Part shown: positions 1-7,861 of the stretch, piece by piece | Numbering within the stretch: the stretch's first letter is position 1 | How the letters are laid out: the number at the start of each line of letters is the position of its first letter | NCBI GenBank assembly: GCA_003244105.1 | Contig: QHBK01000001.1 | Span: 1-51,883, forward strand | Direction: 5' to 3' | From: Candidatus Eremiobacter antarcticus | GTDB taxonomy: Bacteria > Vulcanimicrobiota > Vulcanimicrobiia > Eremiobacterales > Eremiobacteraceae | Length of the DNA: 51,883 nt | Made by a program: the position numbers and the translations under genes | Notes under the pieces: model-generated | Database searches by the model: none | Told to the model about the DNA's origin: nothing | Seen by the model: the letters and a program-made list of their open reading frames with translations, nothing else

Positions 1-1239
1 TCTCATTTTAGGGGCGCAGCACCAGCGCTCTCCAAGAGAACAACCACGAGTAAGGGCGACATAACCTTATTGGGTGAGGTCTCGTCGCCGATTCACGCGT
101 ACGTGGTCGAGATCCACCCCAAGCAGGGCTGGCATGAATGGCGCTTTTACGATAAGACCACCTATTTATTGATGCGCACCGAGCAGGTCAATGTCTCCAG
201 ACGGGTCACCCTGACCTACGACGACTATCACACGGTCGCCGGTGTCACAGAACCGTGGCACATCCACTCAACTGATGGTTATCCGCAAAACGATGAAGAC
301 TGGAAGACCACAAGCGACCGCTATGATGTCGCCGTTCCGCCAGCAAGTCTGGAGATGCCCGAGACCAATCACAATCTGGTCCAGTTTCCCGCTGGCGTGC
401 GGACCGTGAAACTGCCTGCGCGAATCATGGACGGCAATATCATCGTTCGACTGACGATCGCCGGTCGCGGCCTGGACTTCATCTTGGACTCTGGATCGAG
501 CGGCATTGCGATTGACTCGGGCATCAGCCGTGAGCTTGGGCTTAAGACCATGGGCCAGTCGGTAGAGACAACCGCAGGCACCTACGTCCAATCGCAGGCC
601 CTGATTCCGGATGTGAGCATCGGCGACATACGCATGAAGAATGTCGTGGTCGACAGCCTGCCCTTTACGGAGGATCAAGCCGCCGGCACAAAAGCGGTCG
701 GGCTGCTCGGATATGACTTCATCGCTAACGCTGTGCTTGCGGTCGACTACGAGCACGGCACTGTTGTCGCGACGGTTCCTGGCTCATTTGTACCGCCTGC
801 AGATGCCTTTGCCGTGGACACGTTGCTGGACGACGGTGTGCCGTTTGCTTCAGTGCAAGTCGGTGAGGCGACCGGAGACCATTTCATCATCGACACGGGA
901 GCCAGCCGAGGGATGATATTCTCTTCGTTTGCTGCCTTGCACCCAGCTGATATCGTCGATCAAGGTCAGGGGCGACAGATCAGCCAGTACTCGCCATTCA
1001 TGAGCGCTCAGGGCGTCGGCGGCCTTATCAAGATCACACCCATCCAAGTCAAGGTGCTGCGTGTCGGTGGCGTCACGCTCAGCGACTGGCTCATGTTCCA
1101 ATCCAGCGCCAACCGCGCGTTTGAGGGCGAAGACATAGACGGCGTGCTCGGCTATGATTTCCTGAAGTACTTCACTGTGTATCTGGATTACGCGGATTCG
1201 CACATCTACCTGACGCCAAACAGCTTAGCCAAACGCTAA
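1..1239 (+). CDS. Aspartyl protease (tandem retropepsin-like) protein, 5' end outside window
   Basis: The frame is open from the first base of the window, so the gene starts upstream; the TTG at 70 is only the first possible start seen here. Counting from that TTG, two aspartic-protease active-site motifs occur: DSGSSG near residue 140 and DTGAS near residue 275. Each is followed about 75-80 residues later by a hydrophobic-Gly element, GLLGYDFI and GVLGYDFL. This is the arrangement of two retropepsin halves in one chain. The region before residue 100 (WHEWRFYDKTTYLL) resembles beta-rich carrier-like domains of exported proteins. A signal peptide would lie outside the window. Substrate unknown. 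Family assignment is firm, role is not. The IS3 element begins 122 bases downstream. Confidence 0.8.
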   Translation, partial: SHFRGAAPALSKRTTTSKGDITLLGEVSSPIHAYVVEIHPKQGWHEWRFYDKTTYLLMRTEQVNVSRRVTLTYDDYHTVAGVTEPWHIHSTDGYPQNDEDWKTTSDRYDVAVPPASLEMPETNHNLVQFPAGVRTVKLPARIMDGNIIVRLTIAGRGLDFILDSGSSGIAIDSGISRELGLKTMGQSVETTAGTYVQSQALIPDVSIGDIRMKNVVVDSLPFTEDQAAGTKAVGLLGYDFIANAVLAVDYEHGTVVATVPGSFVPPADAFAVDTLLDDGVPFASVQVGEATGDHFIIDTGASRGMIFSSFAALHPADIVDQGQGRQISQYSPFMSAQGVGGLIKITPIQVKVLRVGGVTLSDWLMFQSSANRAFEGEDIDGVLGYDFLKYFTVYLDYADSHIYLTPNSLAKR

Positions 1240-1431
1240 ACGCAAGAGGTGCGGTTATTTGCGGCCAATAACGGTTGGAGTAGCGCTCTTTCGACTAGTC
1301 AGCTTGGCACCGGACGACAGGCTGCACCGTAATGAGTCCCTTCGAGCTGACTTTGTAGTATTGACGGTATCCCCGTGAGTGCCGCCACTGGTTAGTGGAC
1401 TCCGAGGCGATCGCCTCGAAAAGGAGCCCAC

Positions 1432-1698
1432 ATGCGTAAATCTCGTTTCACCGAATCTCAGATCGTCGGGATTCTCAAAGAGCTGAAGGTGGGATCAAAA
1501 GCTGCAGACCTGTGCCGGCAGCACGGCGTCAGCGAAGCCACGCTCTATAGCTGGCGCGCCAAATATGGCGGATTGGAAGCAAGCGATCTGCTGCGCCTCA
1601 AACAGCTGGAAGACGAAAACCGGCGGCTCAAGAAGATCGTTGCCGATCAGGCCCTCAACATCGAAGCGCTCAAGATGGTGGCCGAGGGAAACTTCTAA
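1432..1698 (+). CDS. IS3-family transposase OrfA (DNA-binding subunit)
   Basis: 88 residues. The N-terminal half is the helix-turn-helix of IS3 OrfA proteins ([35 protein letters not shown]), which binds the terminal repeats. The C-terminal half is a leucine-zipper-like coiled coil ([20 protein letters not shown]), which in this family mediates multimerisation. The upstream sequence AAGGAG gives a good ribosome site 8 nt before ATG. The stop lies two codons after a slippery heptamer, so OrfA is both a free regulator and the N-terminal part of the fused transposase. Confidence 0.92.
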   Translation: MRKSRFTESQIVGILKELKVGSKAADLCRQHGVSEATLYSWRAKYGGLEASDLLRLKQLEDENRRLKKIVADQALNIEALKMVAEGNF

Positions 1699-1730
1699 GG
1701 TCTGCACAGCGAAGAGCGGCCGTGCAGGCC
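1686..1730 (+). promoter_or_regulatory. Programmed -1 ribosomal frameshift signal in the IS
   Basis: The heptamer G GGA AAC (1686-1692) lies in the orfA frame and fits X XXY YYZ. Six bases later a 9-bp stem begins: GGTCTGCAC (1699-1707) pairs with GTGCAGGCC (1722-1730), with one U-G pair and a 14-nt loop. Slippage by -1 after AAC puts the ribosome in the orfB frame, which is open from this point. This would yield the OrfAB fusion that IS3 elements use as transposase. Confidence 0.75.
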
Positions 1731-2555
1731 GTACGTGAGCGATTCCAGGTTGCCGAGCGGCGCGGTTGCCGCTGGTTGGGTGTGAATCGCAAGCTCTTGC
1801 ACCATCGCAGCCGGCGCGTTGATGAAACGCCGTTGCGACAGCATCTGGAATCGCTGGCGTTGGCGCACCGCCGTTATGGCTTGCCACGCTTGGTCGTCCT
1901 CCTGCGTCGCGCCGGCGTGCGTGACAATCACAAACGGATTGGTCGCGTGTATCGCGCGGCTCATCTACAAGTGCGCAAGCGAATCCGTCGCAAGCTGGCC
2001 CTGGGAGGAGGCATACCACCAGCTCATGCAACGCGACCAAATGAGCGCTGGTCGGTAGATTTTATCCACGATCGCCTGCGTCACGGCCGCAGGCTGCGTA
2101 TGCTTACCGTTGTCGACGATTGTACGAGAGAGAATCTGGCCATCGAGGCTGATTACGGTTTCTCCAGCCAACGATTGGTACGAAGCCTTGATGCAATCGC
2201 AGCCCTGCGCGGTTATCCGAGCACGCTGATCGCAGATAATGGACCTGAACTTTGTAGCCTCGCGCTGTTGCGCTGGGCGCAAGAGCGCAACGTGCGGCTG
2301 CATCACATCGCACCGGGCAAGCCGGTGCAAAACGCCTTCATCGAGAGCTTCAACGGACGACTACGAGACGAATGCCTCAACGAGCACGATTTCACATCGC
2401 TGGATCAACTGCGCGAGATCCTTACGCGCTGGCGCGCGCAATACAACACCGAACGCCCTCACAAAAGCTTGGGCTGGAGAACCCCGCAGGAGTACGTTCA
2501 TGCGCTGACAACTAACCCGGTACCTCAAACTCTCCACTCATTAGTGGCGACATGA
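1722..2555 (+). CDS. IS3-family transposase OrfB (DDE catalytic domain)
   Basis: 277 residues counted from a GTG at 1722, but that codon lies inside the frameshift hairpin. The frame is open back to the slippery site, so OrfB is more likely made as the C-terminal part of an OrfAB fusion spanning 1432-2555. An HTH_21-like segment ([17 protein letters not shown]) is followed by the rve integrase core. The DDE residues are visible in [16 protein letters not shown] and [16 protein letters not shown]. The C-terminal [18 protein letters not shown] is diagnostic for IS3. The frame appears intact, so the element may still be active. Confidence 0.92.
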   Translation: MQAVRERFQVAERRGCRWLGVNRKLLHHRSRRVDETPLRQHLESLALAHRRYGLPRLVVLLRRAGVRDNHKRIGRVYRAAHLQVRKRIRRKLALGGGIPPAHATRPNERWSVDFIHDRLRHGRRLRMLTVVDDCTRENLAIEADYGFSSQRLVRSLDAIAALRGYPSTLIADNGPELCSLALLRWAQERNVRLHHIAPGKPVQNAFIESFNGRLRDECLNEHDFTSLDQLREILTRWRAQYNTERPHKSLGWRTPQEYVHALTTNPVPQTLHSLVAT

Positions 2556-2652
2556 TGGGATACCGTCACGGGGACAACCGCTTTAAGAAAATCGTGTGTT
2601 CTAGGAATGCACCACCTGAGACGCGAGCGGGTAGATCAAAAGGAAACATAAC

Positions 2653-3129
2653 ATGGTTCCAAGCTATATCCAAACTCTGCGAAAGCATATTGGTCACGAC
2701 CTGTTGCTAATACCTAGCGTAACGGGTGCCGTGACGCGGAGCGATGGCAAACTCCTGATGCTAAAGCATTCGGAGACCGGTACCTGGGTGTTTCCCGGCG
2801 GCGCATTAGAACCGGGTGAGCGCCCCGCGGACGCTGTATCCCGGGAAATCCAAGAGGAGACCGGCATCTCGGCGCAAGTGACGGGATTAATTGGTGTTTA
2901 TGCGGGGCCAGAATTCGAGGTTACATATAAAAACGGTGATCAAACAGCGTATATGATGGCCCTTTATGGATGCGAAGTGGGCGGCAATGAGGTTCTTTCG
3001 CCCGGAGATGAAGCAGCCGATATAGGATTTTTCCCCGCGAATTCTCTAGAAGAGCTTCCACTTTCGGCTTGGGTGCACGTCTTGTTGGGTGATGTCTTGG
3101 CTTGGCTAAATACTTACCGAGTGAGTTAG
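2653..3129 (+). CDS. Nudix hydrolase
   Basis: 158 residues. A complete Nudix box G-x5-E-x7-REUxEExGU occupies residues 50-72 (GALEPGE then REIQEETGI), preceded by the substrate-side strand VTGAVTRSDGKLLMLKHSE. Members hydrolyse nucleoside diphosphates linked to another moiety and use Mg2+ bound by the Nudix glutamates. The length and an N-terminal helix before the beta-grasp resemble small standalone Nudix proteins such as ADP-ribose or (d)NTP pyrophosphohydrolases; the substrate cannot be told from sequence. AAAGGAA lies about 9 nt before the ATG. No operon partner; an IS lies upstream and a tRNA downstream on the other strand. Confidence 0.88.
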   Translation: MVPSYIQTLRKHIGHDLLLIPSVTGAVTRSDGKLLMLKHSETGTWVFPGGALEPGERPADAVSREIQEETGISAQVTGLIGVYAGPEFEVTYKNGDQTAYMMALYGCEVGGNEVLSPGDEAADIGFFPANSLEELPLSAWVHVLLGDVLAWLNTYRVS

Positions 3130-3243
3130 GCGTGTGCCAGCCGTGCGCCAAAATACCTGGAAAATGGCGGAATACGACGGAACAACGATGTCGGTTCCGT
3201 GGGCTTTCCGCACCATTTCATCACCCTCATTGCACCTTGAGAC

Positions 3244-3273
3244 CGCGTGTGAAGCGAGTGCTCTAGCGCTGAG
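3244..3273 (-). repeat. tRNA-Val(CAC) 5'-half remnant in a 337-bp intergenic stretch
   Basis: Thirty bases match the D-stem to anticodon-arm portion of the intact tRNA-Val(CAC) at 24679-24708 with one mismatch, in the same orientation. Neither the acceptor 3' strand nor the T-arm is present, so this is not a functional tRNA. It is probably the scar of an integration into a tRNA-Val gene. The rest of the 3130-3466 interval shows only a short tandem repeat of GGCGACCTTC near 3378-3397 and the hairpin listed separately. Confidence 0.6.
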
Positions 3274-3421
3274 GCATTCGGCCAGCCTTCACGTCCAGAG
3301 TGATCAAGGGCCTGACCGAGGGCACACTTTCTTTACATTTCCGCAAGCAAATGTACTACGGGTTGAGGGGCGATTCTTGGCGACCTTCGGCGACCTTCCG
3401 TCTCGCTCTACCGAACGCCAG

Positions 3422-3464
3422 AAGCCCGCAACGTGTCTCAAAGTCTTTACGTTACGGGCTTTTG
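3422..3464 (+). terminator. Hairpin with T tract, possible terminator
   Basis: AAGCCCG-C-AACGT and ACGTT-A-CGGGCTT form a 12-bp stem with one mismatch and a 14-nt loop, followed on the + strand by TTTT. It could end transcription from the Nudix side or insulate the convergent tRNA-Asp gene. Confidence 0.5.
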
Positions 3465-3466
3465 AG

Positions 3467-3543
3467 TGGCGACGCTGATCGGGCTCGAACCGACGACCTC
3501 CTGCGTGACAGGCAGGCGCTCTAACCAACTGAGCTACAGCGCC
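3467..3543 (-). tRNA. tRNA-Asp (anticodon GTC), CCA encoded
   Basis: On the minus strand the full cloverleaf folds: acceptor GGCGCTG/CAGCGTC, D-arm GCTC/GAGC, anticodon stem CCTGC/GCAGG around loop CTGTCAC (anticodon GTC), T-stem GTCGG/CCGAT, discriminator G and an encoded CCA. 77 nt. Confidence 0.97.
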
Positions 3544-3682
3544 ACGTTCCAAATGCACTTGGACGAGGTAATTGTTCTCGCCTCCCCCGTCGCCAGACTG
3601 ACATTGACAATCGCCGCCGGCCGTGAGGATTCGGCGTAGATAATACTTCGATATCGCTTTCGCTTTTGTCCGGTCATTGGTG

Positions 3683-4650
3683 TCATGAAAGACGATGAGT
3701 GCTTGCGTACCATCCGTCAATGCGTGGGCCAACCAACTCGCGCGGCCAGCCTCCTAACCTGACGGCAGCGTCATAAACACCGTCCGCGAAGGCGAGTAGT
3801 GTCGCGTGCGGATCTTGGCTGGTGCGAACGCTCTCCCAGGGGAGGCTTATCAGCCCGGCTGAGGCGTTGAATGCCGCTCCTTCGACGCCGAAGGTAGCCG
3901 TCGCTATGCCCTCCGGCGGTGGCGATATATACGCAAATAAAGAGGCAGTGTGAGAGCGCTTGTCGCCGAGATCTAAACCAACCGCCACGACTTCGGCCAT
4001 CATGCCGTTTTGCTGAAAAATCGGCGCCGTGCTCGGCGGTTTGACCTCGCGCCCGTTGTATCGGGCAGCGTAAAGATCGAAGCCGCCCCACATGATCCCT
4101 ACTGAGGATCTCGGCCCTCGATAGGAAGACTGCCAATCGTTCAACGCGCGTGCGGCGCTCGCCAGGGCAGCCCACACACGGCGAACGACCATCGCATCGT
4201 ACGCCCGCGTTTCCCGATCGACATCCAGATGCGGCGCGTCTGGAATCTCGGTTTCCACAGTCGTCCGCGGCGGAGGGATCCCAAGGGGCGCTACTGCGTC
4301 GACAAACCGTTTGTAAAACTCGGCGACCGAGCCCGAAGCAAGCGGAAGCGCGACGCGTCCGGTGGATGCCACCACCACGACCTGATCGTCGAGCAATTCG
4401 TAGTCGACGCGAAACATCACATCACCGCACCATAAGGCCGGCATGGCAAAGCCTCGCGGCCTGACAAAGAGAGGGATGCTGCCCCAATTCGGTTGGAACG
4501 GCTGATCGAGCGTGTACTTGCCGCCGATTTGCGCCAGCCGGTGAACGTATCCACTGTGGGCTTGATGTCATCGTATGGTAGGCTCGGCCACATATCGGGC
4601 AGCGCGGTGTTCGGCTTCACGGTTTCACACCTTCGTTGGACTTTGATCAC
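3683..4650 (-). pseudogene. DUF5996 family protein, frame broken by a one-base deletion
   Basis: Two overlapping minus-strand frames together give one DUF5996 protein. The first (from GTG 4650) carries MWPSLPYDDIKPTVDT. After a one-base loss near 4550 (one G where GG is expected) the homologous frame continues as VHRLAQIGGKYTL, then GSIPLFVRPRGFAMPALW and the rest of the domain to LGGWPRELVG. The function of DUF5996 is unknown. The GTG start overlaps the TGA of the upstream gene as GTGA, suggesting coupling. ATG 4593 is an alternative start. The change sits in a homopolymer, so a sequencing error is possible and the gene may be intact in the organism. Confidence 0.75.
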
Positions 4651-5174
4651 TTCAGATAGGGCTGGAGTTGGCCGACGAACTTATCGGTATTGCGAATGCT
4701 GCGGACAACAATGGTGATCGCTTCTTTCGGATAGCCGGATTCCAAGGTGATCGTGTAACCTGTGAAAACATCACCCCCGTCGTCTGCACCCCAAAACAGG
4801 AAGTTCTGATCGCTGAACCAGAGCAGCTTGGTCATAAGACCTGTCGGATCGGATGCCTTGCGGATGTTGATATAGCCGCCCTTGGAATGCGGATAAATGC
4901 GAAAACCGATGGTGTTGCTTTTGGTTATGCTGATCACTACTTCGAGCGAATCCGAATACGTCAATCGATCGTCGATGGAAGCGACGAAGTTGTACGGGTT
5001 TTTCGTACTTTGCCGAAAGGTCGCTCCCACATCTGAGAGCGTTCCAGCGGCCGTCAAGGTATCATGCAGCGCATCCCTCGTTTCGTCCCTCGTCATCGCA
5101 TGCGCAACTGAGGTTGTCGCCACGAACAGGACGAAACACACCGCGATCGATCGGACCAGGTTTCGGTTGACCAC
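4647..5174 (-). CDS. Exported hypothetical protein
   Basis: About 175 residues from a GTG at 5174, chosen because GGAG lies 8 nt upstream; an ATG at 5192 is the alternative. A signal peptide is clear (charged start, hydrophobic FVLFVATTSVAHA). The mature part has alternating strands and one helix (RDETRDALHDTLTAAG; YSDSLEVVISITKSNTIGFRIYP; TKLLWFSDQNFLFWGAD). This is reminiscent of small YbjN-like sensory or chaperone folds, but I do not recognise the family with confidence. It precedes and overlaps the DUF5996 gene by 4 bases. Upstream to the glycosyltransferase start at 5439 nothing else is recognisable. Confidence 0.6.
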   Translation of the reverse strand: MVNRNLVRSIAVCFVLFVATTSVAHAMTRDETRDALHDTLTAAGTLSDVGATFRQSTKNPYNFVASIDDRLTYSDSLEVVISITKSNTIGFRIYPHSKGGYINIRKASDPTGLMTKLLWFSDQNFLFWGADDGGDVFTGYTITLESGYPKEAITIVVRSIRNTDKFVGQLQPYLK

Positions 5175-5438
5175 TTGAAGTTCTCCAACCATAGGAGTAC
5201 CAAGAATGCGCCCTCAGTGTGGCGACAATCCCTTCACACGCACAGGAAGAAGCCCTTTCCTTGGTGCGGTGGTGGACGGCTACGCCAACTTTGTTTAATA
5301 GCTGATCTCCGTAGGCAAAAAGTCTCAAAGGACATGGCAGACGCGCTCATTCGGCGCTGCGCACAAGGTCACCCATAGCGAAGCTGCTAACGCTTGTCGC
5401 CGGCCGATTACTCAGCACCGCTTGGAGGGCTGACAAGC

Positions 5439-6623
5439 GTGACATTTGCTTCGGGTCTTCGCGTCGCTATGGTGTGCGGCTATCGGCCCACCCCGGCCGG
5501 CGGCGGGACCGAAAAATATGTGTACGAGCTATCGGCCGGTCTGCTGCAACGCGGAGTCCACGTTGAAATCATTTGCGAGGATCGTCCCTTTCTGCCCGAT
5601 GCCGAAAACCTGCTGGCGAAGAACATCGTCGGCGTCTCCCCGTACGCATTGAGCGGAACGAGCGGGCCAGACCGCTACTGGGAAAAGTCCCGTCAGTTCG
5701 CTCATGCGATCCAACCTGCGCGCTACGACCTCGTGCATTGCCACGGCCAATATGGCTATCACACAGCGTTGCGTTGGGCGCAGCTGGCGCGCCGTCCGCC
5801 GCTGATCGCGACGTTTCATCTCACGGCCTTGGGACCAATCCAACGCTATCGTGCGCTGGGTCTCAGCGAACCCGACGAGGCGCGAGTCGATCGTACGGTC
5901 GCAATCATGGAGGAAGCGATGGGCCGGCTTGCCGACCGCTGCATCGCCGTCTCGCAGGGAGTCGCCGACGAACTCGTGGAGCTGTACGGCGTGCCGTCCG
6001 ATCGCGTCGAGCCCATCCATAACTGGTACGATGCAAACGTCTTCCGGCCGATGGATCAGCAATTCGCCCGAGCCGTACTCGGACTAACGCCCCGCCGCCA
6101 GTACCTTCTCTACGTCGGACATTTCAACATGGCGCGGGGCAAGATCATGGCCGACGTTCTGCGCCGCTTGCCTAAGCATATAACGCTTGTGGTCGTGCAT
6201 CATGAGACGGACAAAGCCATCGTTGAAGAGTTCGGCGAACGCGTCAAATTCACGGGCCACTTGGGGCCGCGAGAGATGGCGCTGCACTACTGCGCTGCAG
6301 ACTTACTATGCTTCCCCGCGCTGTACGGCGGCTTCGGCCTCGTGCTCATCGAATCCATGGCCTGCGGCTGTCCGCCGGTGGTGTTCAACTATTCCGCGAT
6401 GAACGAAGTGGTGACCGGCGACAGCGGTTACATGGTCGAGGAGCCGTCGGCGGCTGCCTATGCGGCCAAGATCCAGCTAGCGCTCGCAGAGGGATCCGCA
6501 AAGAGTTCGGCCGCGATGGTTCGCGCCAAGGCTTTCAACATGAAGACGCAGATCGACGCCATACTCGACGTCTATCGCGACTGCGTGTCACCAGTTTCGA
6601 CGCTCGCCCGCTCGGTCTCCTAA
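5439..6623 (+). CDS. Glycosyltransferase family 4 (GT-B)
   Basis: About 394 residues from GTG 5439, preferred because TTGGAGGG lies about 10 nt upstream; the frame is open back to TTG 5394. The N-terminal Rossmann domain starts RVAMVCGYRPTPAGGGTEKYV, with the glycine-rich acceptor-side loop of GT4 enzymes. The C-terminal domain has YVGHFNMARGK and the E-x7-E nucleotide-sugar region FPALYGGFGLVLIESMACGCP. Such enzymes transfer a sugar from an NDP donor with retention of configuration, usually into exopolysaccharide or glycolipid. The only neighbour with related chemistry is the convergent hexapeptide acyltransferase, so a joint surface-polysaccharide role is plausible but unproven. Confidence 0.88.
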   Translation: MTFASGLRVAMVCGYRPTPAGGGTEKYVYELSAGLLQRGVHVEIICEDRPFLPDAENLLAKNIVGVSPYALSGTSGPDRYWEKSRQFAHAIQPARYDLVHCHGQYGYHTALRWAQLARRPPLIATFHLTALGPIQRYRALGLSEPDEARVDRTVAIMEEAMGRLADRCIAVSQGVADELVELYGVPSDRVEPIHNWYDANVFRPMDQQFARAVLGLTPRRQYLLYVGHFNMARGKIMADVLRRLPKHITLVVVHHETDKAIVEEFGERVKFTGHLGPREMALHYCAADLLCFPALYGGFGLVLIESMACGCPPVVFNYSAMNEVVTGDSGYMVEEPSAAAYAAKIQLALAEGSAKSSAAMVRAKAFNMKTQIDAILDVYRDCVSPVSTLARSVS

Positions 6624-6627
6624 CGAG

Positions 6628-7293
6628 CTAAATCCAGCGCGGAAAGTGGTGCAAGGTGTACCGGATGTCTCGGTTGCGGTCGCGGATCTTCCGCGCCGGC
6701 ACGCCCCCTACGAGCGTGTACGGCTCGACATCGCGGTTCACGAGCGACGCAGCGGCCACGTAAGCGCCTTCTCCGACCGTGACGCCGGGAAGAATCGTCG
6801 CGCGCATCGCCACCCAAGCGTTGTCTTCGATGACGACTTTTCCGATCAACCCTTCCGCCGTGGGAGAATCCACCGAGTGGCTGCCGCCGATCGTGAGCAC
6901 TTCGCCTGCGATGTTGACGTTGCGGCCGATCGTCAGGGTGCCGCGACCGTCCAGCGTGGTGAACGGCCCGATGATGCAGTTAGGCCCGATCGTGATGTCG
7001 CGTGCCTGCAGCACGAACGCGCCCATCATGATATTCGTCGTGGGATCCACCTTCACGCCGGCCTTTCTGTATAAGGCCATGCGGACTTCAGGGTACGGGA
7101 TCTTGTTGACGAACGTATTGAGGAGATAATCGATAAAGAGCGAGTCGTCGAGCCGGGGCAACCAGTGATCTAAAGCACGTCTAAGTTCGTCCGCCCCTTT
7201 GCGCCGCTGCAACAACGAGACCACGCCTGCGATCGTCGCGGTGAGCCCGAGTCCTGCGAGTAGTTTCCAAGCGCCATCGCTTCTTCGTTTCAT
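6628..7293 (-). CDS. Left-handed beta-helix acyltransferase (hexapeptide family)
   Basis: 221 residues from ATG 7293; GGGGGAG precedes it. A short N-terminal hydrophobic segment (LLAGLGLTATIAGVVSLL) suggests membrane association. The C-terminal 130 residues are hexapeptide repeats ([LIV]GxxxxI) typical of left-handed beta-helices: ITIGPNCIIGPF, LTIGRNVNIAGE, VVIEDNAWVAMRATILPGV. The closing GVPARKIRDRNRDIRYTLHH is typical of maltose/galactoside-O-acetyltransferase-like enzymes. The acceptor is unknown; a sugar or lipid-linked sugar is likely. Convergent with the GT4 gene with only 4 bases between the stop codons. Confidence 0.85.
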   Translation of the reverse strand: MKRRSDGAWKLLAGLGLTATIAGVVSLLQRRKGADELRRALDHWLPRLDDSLFIDYLLNTFVNKIPYPEVRMALYRKAGVKVDPTTNIMMGAFVLQARDITIGPNCIIGPFTTLDGRGTLTIGRNVNIAGEVLTIGGSHSVDSPTAEGLIGKVVIEDNAWVAMRATILPGVTVGEGAYVAAASLVNRDVEPYTLVGGVPARKIRDRNRDIRYTLHHFPRWI

Positions 7294-7348
7294 GGCGCTC
7301 CCCCATTCGGGCGAACGCCCCTGCCGCCTCCCCCTCTGGCTGCTTTTT

Positions 7349-7861
7349 CTACCTGTGGCTCGAGCTGAGCGTCGTGAGCGCTGCGCGGATCTGCTTTTCG
7401 GACATCTCTCCGACGCGATGCACCGTGACGGTGCCATTGGGCGCGATGAAGACGTGCAGCGGTAGACCGGCAACGCCGTAGGAGCCGCCCATGTCGCCGC
7501 TTTCGTCCAGGACGATGCGATACTGCAACCGGTATTGATCCGCGAACTCCTTCGCTTTGCCTGGGGTCTCAAGCTCGTCCACGCCTATGACGACGACGTT
7601 GCGCTTGGCAAACTCGCGCGAGAGCTTGCCGATATAGGGAGCCTCAACTTTACACGGCCCGCACCAGGTCGCGAAGAAATTGAGATAGACTCCTTTGCCG
7701 CGCAACGACGCCAGGCTAAGGGTCCCCTTGCCATTCACTGCTACGGGAAGATCGAACGCAGGCGCTGGAGAGCCGGGCCGCGGCGGCGCAGCTGCAGTGG
7801 CGACGCTGCCGGACAGCAATAGCACCGCACCGACAACAGCGCCGACGCGAGCGTACCTCAC
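7349..7861 (-). CDS. Exported TlpA/ResA-like thioredoxin-fold protein
   Basis: 170 residues from GTG 7861. This start is chosen because its GTGA overlaps the TGA stop of the upstream peroxiredoxin and AAGGAG lies about 11 nt before it. An N-terminal hydrophobic stretch (VGAVVGAVLLLSGSVATAAA) is a signal peptide or anchor. The thioredoxin fold follows, with WCGPC at residues 66-70 (redox cysteines 67 and 70), an insertion typical of TlpA/AhpC-TSA proteins and a cis-Pro context GVAGLPLHVF. Periplasmic TlpA-like proteins reduce disulfides in target proteins. The coupling to a Sec-peroxiredoxin suggests this is its reductant (inference). Confidence 0.9.
   Translation of the reverse strand: MRYARVGAVVGAVLLLSGSVATAAAPPRPGSPAPAFDLPVAVNGKGTLSLASLRGKGVYLNFFATWCGPCKVEAPYIGKLSREFAKRNVVVIGVDELETPGKAKEFADQYRLQYRIVLDESGDMGGSYGVAGLPLHVFIAPNGTVTVHRVGEMSEKQIRAALTTLSSSHR

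Larger units (their letters stand above)
1362..2568 (+). mobile_element. IS3-family (IS407-group) insertion sequence
   Basis: A 1207-bp element bounded by the 12-bp perfect inverted repeat TGACGGTATCCC (1362-1373 and complement at 2557-2568). The similarity continues imperfectly inward and includes CGCCACT on both sides. It holds an orfA/orfB pair typical of the IS407 group and starts TG and ends CA. The bases outside the ends (GTAT left, CGGG right) do not form the 4-bp target duplication expected for this group, so the insertion is old, was rearranged, or the ends are slightly misplaced. It lies between genes and interrupts nothing recognisable. Confidence 0.88.

Noticed and set aside
3134-3524. 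Short frames across the Nudix-tRNA interval
   Set aside because: They overlap the tRNA-Asp antisense and a hairpin and show no protein family signal.
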